Shown: positions 57,288 through 64,000 of the stretch, one piece after another
How the letters are laid out: the number at the start of each line of letters is the position of its first letter
Numbering within the stretch: the stretch's first letter is position 1
Origin: Salvelinus alpinus
Lineage: Eukaryota; Chordata; Actinopteri; Salmoniformes; Salmonidae
Reading direction: 5' to 3'
Assembly (NCBI RefSeq): GCF_045679555.1
Contig: NC_092099.1
Span: forward strand, 12,538,076 to 12,602,075
DNA: 64,000 bases
Made by a program: the position numbers and the translations under genes
Notes under the pieces: model-generated
The model's input: the letters and a program-made list of their open reading frames with translations, nothing else
Told to the model about the DNA's origin: nothing
The model's database searches: none

Positions 57288-58829
57288 TTAAACAGTGTCT
57301 GAAGGTAAACCTTTACGCACTGTTGTGACCCACTTCCTCAACCTAAACCGTTTCTTGGGTGAGAGGACACCATGCCCCTCATTTCTCATAGCATGTTGTA
57401 CTGATCTTACAAACTTTCTAGAATCAGGAAAAAAAGCCTCAAGATTAACTTTTTTCCCCTTAGTCTCATTCAGGAACCTTGTCAGTTCTCTCAACGTGTA
57501 CTTAGACCCCTCTGGTTGACTGGCTGTCAGCTCCGGGCCAATTGAAGAGGAGTCTGAAAAAAATAACTCCTCATCCTCTTCCTCAGACTCACTTTCCTCC
57601 TCTTCTCTATCTCCCACCCTGACCACCTGCTCTTTCTCTCTGGTTAGGGCCTCACCCACAGCAACAGGCAACATTTCCATGGTGCCTTTGTCCACACCCT
57701 TTTTCCTTTTCCTCTTGACACCCTCCTCCTCCCCCCCTAATCTCTTACACTTCCCCACTATACTCTCCTCATCCACTAGAATAACCTGACTAGACCCAGT
57801 ATCATCTACACCACCCTCCATAGCATGACTCGGCCCAGCATCATCTGCACCACCCTCCATAGCATGACTCGGCCCAGCATCATCTACACCACCCTCCATA
57901 GCATGACTTGGGCCAGCCTCAGCTACCCCACCATCCATAGCTTGACTAGACTCAGCCTCTGCTATACCACCCTCCATAGCATAACTAGGCCCAGCCTCAG
58001 CTACCCCACCATCTCTAGCCTGACTAGACCCAGCCTCTGCTTCTCCACCATCTCTAGCCTGACTAGACCCAGCCTCCACTACCCTACCATCTCTAGCCTG
58101 ACTAGGCCCAGCCTCATCTACACCACCATCTCTAGACTGACTAGGCCCAGCCTCTGCTGTCTGCATCTCCTTACCCCCTGCATTTTGACCTCGATTTCCC
58201 CCATTTGCGCTTGTATCCTCACCTTGTCTACGGCCTTTATGTGGGCACGCAAAGCTCTTGTGCCCCAAATCCCCACATTCAAAACACCGTAGACTATCTG
58301 TGCTGGCAAAACCTGCATAGAGCCCCTCCCCATGCCTCACTTTAAAATGCACATTTAGCTGTTGCTCGTTGTTGTTCAGAAACATAAACACTTGCCTCCG
58401 GAACGAAACAACGTGTTTAACGGCATCTGCCTGAAACCCTGCTGACAGTACACGGAAACCGCTAGCAAACTTACCAAAACGACTCAGCTCTTTCCTAATT
58501 TGATCATCCGTGATAAACGGAGGCAAATTTGCCACTACAACTCTTGTTGAAGGGGTAGAGAGAGGTGAAATTGACACCAACACATCCCTTACAAATATTC
58601 CGCTAGCAATTAGCCTACCGACCAAATTAGCCCTTTTCATGAACACAACCACAGCTTTGTTCATTCTAGAAGCAGAATGTATAAACTCAGCTCCTACCTG
58701 TTCACCGACCGCGAGCAGAACCTCCTCCACCTTAACTCCGTTCTCAGGAACACACCTGAATCCATGCTGTATAGACAGCGTCTCCTCCGCGCTAGGCTGA
58801 GAAGCCATTGCGCACACTACACCTTCCAA
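57288..58829 (-). CDS. LINE ORF1 protein: RNA-binding, zinc knuckle
   Basis: A 513-residue frame (possible second start MASQPSAEE at 58808). An RRM-like stretch lies at about residues 93-150 (RVVVANLPPFITDDQIRKEL). A CCHC knuckle CFECGDLGHKSFAC begins at residue 182. Then comes a tandem array of acidic units of about 14 residues (AGPSQARDGGVVE-like), a KRKRKK basic cluster, an acidic EEEESESEEEDEEL stretch, and a basic C-terminus. It is expected to coat the element RNA. The TAA stop is immediately followed by the ATG of the ORF2 frame. Confidence 0.85.
   Translation of the reverse strand: MEGVVCAMASQPSAEETLSIQHGFRCVPENGVKVEEVLLAVGEQVGAEFIHSASRMNKAVVVFMKRANLVGRLIASGIFVRDVLVSISPLSTPSTRVVVANLPPFITDDQIRKELSRFGKFASGFRVLSAGFQADAVKHVVSFRRQVFMFLNNNEQQLNVHFKVRHGEGLYAGFASTDSLRCFECGDLGHKSFACPHKGRRQGEDTSANGGNRGQNAGGKEMQTAEAGPSQSRDGGVDEAGPSQARDGRVVEAGSSQARDGGEAEAGSSQARDGGVAEAGPSYAMEGGIAEAESSQAMDGGVAEAGPSHAMEGGVDDAGPSHAMEGGADDAGPSHAMEGGVDDTGSSQVILVDEESIVGKCKRLGGEEEGVKRKRKKGVDKGTMEMLPVAVGEALTREKEQVVRVGDREEEESESEEEDEELFFSDSSSIGPELTASQPEGSKYTLRELTRFLNETKGKKVNLEAFFPDSRKFVRSVQHAMRNEGHGVLSPKKRFRLRKWVTTVRKGLPSDTV
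57800..58160 (-). repeat. 42-bp coding tandem repeat in LINE ORF1
   Basis: Eight or nine units of about 42 bp encode AGPSxAxxGGVxE/D-type 14-residue repeats with variation. The plus-strand frame through it is only the complement. Confidence 0.85.
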
Positions 58830-59016
58830 CCCCCAGGAAAGTTACTCTGTCCTCTTCCACCCTAACTTTGAAAAAAAAAAAACTTTGGATACCGCCAAAA
58901 ACAAATATTGCATTAACCCTCCACCATAGAAAATAACATGTAAAGAAAAGAATCAAGAAAGTTAGGATAGAGCTTTCCACACCAAACACTCAGACTCCAA
59001 AAACACCCAGCATGCA

Positions 59017-59064
59017 GAGAGCGAGAGCGAGAGCGAGAGCGAGAGCGAGAGAGAGAGAGAGAAA
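59017..59064. repeat. (GAGAGC)n/(GA)n microsatellite at the LINE 5' end
   Basis: AGAGCG units followed by pure GA, on the 5' side of the LINE. Read on the minus strand it is CTCTCGCTCTC and (TC)n leading straight into the element. Confidence 0.95.
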
Positions 59065-61534
59065 CAAGGCCAGCAGCATCTGCAGCACACGTTGCGCGGA
59101 GCATAGAGAGCGGTAGGTTTTTTTTACCCCAGAGTTGTGTGCCTGTGCTGGGCTGTGATGTGATTATGCTCCCTCTGTCCCTGCATATTGAATTCTCTGG
59201 CAGTCCCCTGGCCACAGTGAGTTCACAGAGCTGACATCCTGACAGGGGCTGTGCCGCTTCACCCCTTCAAGAACTCCCCCCCTCCCCCAGTCTCAGGGAG
59301 GGAGGTCAGGCAGTTCTCGTTGGTTGCCATTTTCTGCGTATCTTGGGCTAGTATCTAGTATCACTGTAATACAGTCAGCCAAGGGAAGGATAAAAACATA
59401 AGAGGGAGATCAAATACCGATCGGCCACTAAAGTTCATAAGCAGAGGATTGGAAGGCGTGGTGTTGGCAGTGGAAAGGCTTTGCTGAGATGTTGTCCGAG
59501 GACCAAGTGGGAACAAACAAAAATTTGGACAAGTTGTGGTTGAGGCAGTTTGAAAAATAATCAGGTTTCATGCAGTCCTCCTCCTCTCTCTAAAACGATC
59601 CTGAAACGATTCAAAGTCCCTGCTCCTTCAAAAGCTCACATTTGCATCAAAATGAACATTTCAGTGTTGACTGTTGAGTCACTTGCACACACCAGATATT
59701 TGGATGGATTCGTCCTCTTTCACCCAACCGTCATGATTCAATCATGTTTGGTTGCGATATGCTTAGATCGTGCTCAGGTAACGATTGGTGCGATGCAGTG
59801 TAGAACCTTATATTTTGTCTGATGTGAGATGTGTGGTCCTCCCAGACCCAGGGTGTGTGTGTGACGCTGCATGGGCCTGGGAGCCCTAGCAGGAGCTGCT
59901 GAGTCATCGTGCTGCCGAGCTGGGAGACAGGAGGTAGAATCTGTGTCTGAGCTGGTGCTGGCATAGTTACCATGGCACAAATAGCCCCAGCGCCAGGGGA
60001 GCCGCAGGGAGGGAGAGCTGGGCAGAGCCGACCAAGTCTGGCCCGCTCCAGAGCCCATGCCTCTCATCACATGTCCCCGTCCCACTCAGCAAGGAGTACG
60101 ACACCAGAGAGATGGAGATGGCCCGCTCCGAGGTGAGCGTGGGTGTGACACAGACAGCGCTGAGGGCGAATTAGCCCTCCGCAAGCTCACCTGGCATTCA
60201 CACAGCAGACTAGCACAGCATATCGGATCAAAAACACTCGCTACCTCATTCAAAGGGGCAGCCTCTGCTTGCAGCCAAACAGCCAAGTGAATCAGAATGA
60301 ACAAAGTCAAGCTGACATAGGATTGCAGTGTTTATTTGGTTGTTTACAAGACCTGTCTGGAAACTCTGAAAGAGAGAGAACCAAAAATAGCCTTGGTTAG
60401 ACAGGTGCGGCTACAACAAATATAAATACTATAGATTATTTGGGGAAACGGCATCTCTCATAACTGCACAACAGACGGCAGCCCACGACTGGTTGTGACA
60501 TGCAGAATGCCATACAAACACCCCATTGCCCATTCAAATTGAAAATGTTACAACTTCAACACACACAGGATGTTTTTAGATTTGTTTATTATTAGTGTAC
60601 TATGAGCAGGGGGAAAAATGTCCTTGCTTCCATTTGAGCAGCAGAGAAATGCTCCTGTTAACTGGAAGTGTAGTGCTTAAAATCAAGAACGACTTCTGTC
60701 GCACCCAGGCACTGCTGTTCAACTCATCCAACGGCTAATCAACATTCTTTCAGCATTCAGCTTGCAATTTAAAAAAATTATTATTTAATCACGAATTTAT
60801 GCCACATTTTTTACATTTAGGGACATCGCACTTCAAGAACGTGTCATCCTACAACAAAAACATTTTTTTTTTTACAGATTAGCTTTTACAGAGCAAACAG
60901 TCACAAATAATTCCGGGACTGAAAACAACTCGGCCATGATAGTTAATTACAGCGTGCTAGACGGCTAACAATTGGGGGTTGCCATAATCACACTAAATCT
61001 GAAAAACTCATTAACCTATGGAAGTCCTGCTCCACCCTTGCCAGGGGCCTCATCAAATGGGAACTTAAAAGAGATAAAGTGAAAAGCCCCACAGGCAGCC
61101 CTCCGTGGCCCCCAGGACCCTACAGTGCCCCATTCAGTTCATTCTGGCCCTGCCGGAGCTATCGTTCCTTTCTCTCTCTAGGACGTCAACTCAGCGGCCG
61201 ACTCTCTCACAATGTAAGGAATGTAATCGAATACAAAATGGCCCTTTTCTTGTAAAATCACAATACTGACACTCCTGTCCTGGTAAGAGGCGAGCGAGCG
61301 CAGCAGGTTTGGTTCCAGGATATGGTGCAAGAAAGGGTCATTCTGATACACATACACACAGGGGCCCATGTACTAGATCATTTGAAATCAGAGACAAAAG
61401 ATGTATTTTCTTTCAGAAGTACGATTTTTTCCATCATTTTGGCTTGGACAAAGCCCAGAGAGACCCTCCTGAAAACTGTCAGACTTGAACGACCATTTTG
61501 CCTCAGATGACCTACTCGTCACTAAGTAAAATTC
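59065..61534. other. no recognisable gene
   Basis: This region has moderately GC-rich patches (59820-60200). The open frames near 59731-60310 overlap each other on both strands and show no domain. A non-coding 5' exon of the ACVR1-type gene could be here, but nothing decides it. Confidence 0.4.
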
Positions 61535-61680
61535 GGCGGCAGGTAGCCTAGTGGTTAGAACGTTGTGCTAGTAACCAAAAGGTTGCAAGATCGAATCCCC
61601 GAGCTGACAAGGTACAAATCTGTCGTTCTGCCCCTGAACAAGGAAGTTAACCCACTGTTCCTAAGCCGTCATTGAACAAG
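61535..61680 (+). mobile_element. HpaI-type SINE (tRNA-derived)
   Basis: The tRNA-like head AGGTAGCCTAGTGGTTAGAA (A box) and GGTTGCAAGATCGAATCCCC (B box) is followed by GAGCTGACAAGGTACAAATC, CCTGAACAAGGAAGTTAACC and CTGTTCCTAAGCCGTCATTG. It is nearly complete, with the tail missing. Salmonid marker. Confidence 0.9.
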
Positions 61681-64000
61681 TCATGATACCCTGTGATGGT
61701 GTTGGCAGGGACTACTGATGTGGTCAGACAACCTTGTTCACTTCGAAATTACATTGGGAGTGAGGAGATGGGGAAACAGATTGCTACAGCAAGTGTTTCA
61801 ATTCCATCCATCTTCAGCCTCAACCTCTTAACACGTTGCACAGGTGAGACGCGAGAGCAAGAAAGAAAACAATTAACGACTGCACCACCACAGAAGCGCT
61901 AAAATGTTCTAAAACCCCAAGCAACAAGACTTCCAGAACAATTAAATAAAGTGCTCTGTGCTACAGAGACGTCAAGAACAAAGTTTATGGCTTCGAGAAG
62001 ACATTCAAGACAAGAAGTCAGCATGTTGCACCCGGCAGCAGTCACCATGGCACTGCGGAGTTCATTGTAGGACCACCATCACAACACTCGCCACGGCCAA
62101 TTCAAACACCGTCTTTATGACCTTTAGCAATGTTTGCAGAAAGTGAAATGCACAATCATTCTCCCTCCGATGGCCCGCTGACAAAGATCAGTGTGCTGGA
62201 GCGCCAGGGCCCTCCAATAGCACCTTGATTTGTACCACCTCTTCTCCACTGTCAGACCTGATTGGTCACATTGGGCTCGCCGAGGACAAAGTTCAAGTGT
62301 GGGCTACGAGAGGAGAAACCTCTTATTAAAAGACTCTAAAATTACAGTATGGAAGCAACAAGAAGAATCGTAGGCGACATCACCAAGCAGAGGGAATTTC
62401 AATATGTTTCTATTGATTTTATGTCCTGTGGCAGAACGTGAGCTTCGCCGTTGAGTGGGCTTAACAAGACCAGTCCCCCCAGCCACACACACATCACCCC
62501 ATGTCTACCTGTCAGCCTGAGTCTTCCCACGCTGGCTGAGTACCACACAGCTGGACCATCACAGTCACACCCTCCTGTCAATGGAAGCTTAATGACCTGC
62601 TATTTCTGATAGTCAATTGCTCCTTCAATAACAGAGGATAGGTGACAGGACATTATAGTTGATCTGATGGATCTCCTCTCTCAGTGATCTTGAAGCACAC
62701 AAAAGTGGCACTGTTCAATAGCATTACCCAGGGCTCTACGCTGACCCTTTTTTTCTTCCTACAAGGGTCATGTGCACGTGCGCCTAAGCTGAAAAAAGGT
62801 GCACACAAAAATGTAGGAGCACAAAGAAAAATATTTTTGCTAATAAAACAAGAATCCTTCAAGTGCTCCTAAATTGAAATTCCAGGTCACACAGCAAAAT
62901 ATTTAGGCACATTTGCAAGTCAAATGGTGGCACTGTAGATCCCTGTTATCTTGGCTTGGTTATGGGGTTTTAATCATTTGGGAACATAATGTCATGACAG
63001 GTGAGAGTGACAGATTTGGGGTCTATTTACTTTCTAAAATATTTTGTGTTCGGCCTCCATCGGAGGTTTAACCTAGCTCCCTCACAAAGCCATGGGAGAG
63101 ACACATAACAGCATCACGGAACAGACAAGGATGTCCAAGTTGAACTGCAGCACAGCACATCAAACACACGTTTGATATTAGCGAGTGTAACTAATGTTAG
63201 TCTTGAGACGTAAATCCAGGAAACATATTGGTTTACAGAGGAGAGGCTAGGGTTTTCTCAAACTCGTGTAATATGATACTTTGAGTATTTACACACCATG
63301 CCAAAAATGTCTGCCTTGGTTTTATCTTCTACCACCGGCTCGTTACATACCGTAGGTATTAGGATAGATCACAAAATCGTACGTATAGGCCTTCCTCTAA
63401 CACTGCTCATTTAAAACTTTCCAAACACAGACTTTACTTAAATAAGGGATTCCTTAAGTCATCTAAATGAAGGAATCCTTAATGAAAGTAAATGAAAAAA
63501 AAGGTACAATCAAACATATCAAGGGATCGATCAAACAGAGGTGACTGCTCAATTACACGCCGGCCATGATGCGAGTGAGCGTCGCATAACAAATGTACGC
63601 ATACACGTTAATCATTTCACCCCCACCGCTTGCACGCGTGAACGAGTGTCTGCGTAGCCAAGAACTAAAATAGAACTTAGTTCTATTTGAGATGCTCCAC
63701 GCACTGCAAATCCCCTCCTTATTGGATATCAGGTGGTTACAAACCCACGTGGATGCTTGAAAAACAAACAAGGCAACTTGAACTTATTAAAGACAACTAA
63801 AAACTAACTACCGGTAGGTTTCCCTTTTTAAATGGTGGATTAATCGTCAGTGGAGAAACAATTTTGTATGACTCGGGAGGGTGTCCAATCAAAAATGCAT
63901 ATTTAAAATGTGTTAATTATGTAGATAATCTAAGAAAAACAATGGTCCAAACTTCATGTCTCTATCATAATCCGTTCAAAAGTTATTGGAGTTTTTAACC
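61681..64000. other. no recognisable gene
   Basis: Short frames only. A dispersed-repeat piece is likely near 62730-62930 (CAGGGCTCTACGCTGACCC ... GTGCACACAAAAATGTAGGAG). Nothing else can be supported. Confidence 0.4.

Larger units (their letters stand above)
53142..59016 (-). mobile_element. Tx1/L1-clade LINE, apparently full length, both frames open
   Basis: This element of about 5.9 kb on the minus strand has a 5' untranslated region of about 190 nt, ORF1 (58829-57288), ORF2 (57287-53322), and a 3' end with AATAAA at 53171-53166 and a short A-rich tail ending at 53142. TC/GA microsatellite lies directly on both sides (53141 leftward; 59017-59064 on the right, with GAGAGC units). The domain order (RNA-binding ORF1 with CCHC knuckle; ORF2 with AP-type endonuclease, reverse transcriptase and C-terminal zinc-finger-like CCHC) fits the Tx1 branch of L1. 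Both frames are uninterrupted, so the insertion is young. Confidence 0.85.

Noticed and set aside
54004..58865. Several plus-strand open frames across 53157-58865
   Set aside because: They are the opposite strand of the long LINE ORFs, which carry clear endonuclease, reverse transcriptase and zinc-knuckle motifs.
61535..61680. A functional tRNA gene
   Set aside because: The tRNA-like boxes belong to an HpaI SINE with a non-tRNA body; no cloverleaf-sized mature tRNA unit.

Overview
This is vertebrate nuclear DNA, almost certainly from a salmonid fish (salmon, trout or char). The evidence is a low density of intron-split genes, a very heavy load of decayed Tc1-type transposons, HpaI-type and other salmonid-style tRNA-derived SINEs, L2-type LINE 3' ends and many small MITEs. 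The species cannot be fixed from the sequence alone.

Two genes for type I receptors of the TGF-beta/BMP family lie head to tail on the minus strand. At the left, the first two coding exons of acvr1c (ALK7) sit at 13381-13312 and 9560-9330; the rest of that gene runs off the left edge. From 51123 down to 32746 lies a complete ACVR1/ALK2-type gene with a signal-peptide exon, ligand-binding exons, a transmembrane exon, a GS-box exon and five kinase exons ending in a stop codon. Every junction I checked has GT/AG signals and a consistent phase. The same neighbour pair, in the same orientation, is known in mammals (ACVR1C and ACVR1).

The main discovery is in the ACVR1-type gene. Where a type I receptor normally has one exon for its cysteine-rich extracellular domain, this gene has three in tandem (49812-49558, 49241-48978, 47833-47573). 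All three keep the full ten-cysteine pattern, an ungapped 72-residue core, good splice sites and the same 1-1 phase, so any one, any two or all three can be spliced in frame. A single-copy isoform would be 506 residues, normal for ALK2; an isoform with all three would be 679 residues. This could be an alternative-splicing system for swapping the ligand-binding domain, or a receptor with stacked ligand-binding domains.

The rest is repeats. From left to right: a Tol2-like hAT element with an 8-bp target duplication holding a Tc1 (359-2301); a SINE (3534-3966); Tc1 copies carrying a TTAA-flanked MITE (4999-8882); acvr1c exons; a decayed hAT/ZMYM1-like gene on the minus strand (14370-21072) split by a Tc1; a four-layer nest in an L2-type LINE (22900-28600); introns of the ACVR1-type gene holding a Tc1-like element with two SINEs (36620-37425) and an L2-type LINE holding a Tc1 inside a Tc1 (41640-45965); a Tc1 between extracellular exon copies 2 and 3; and an apparently full-length, open Tx1/L1-clade LINE (59016-53142, minus strand) flanked on both sides by TC/GA microsatellite. 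The last 5 kb hold one HpaI SINE and nothing else I can identify.
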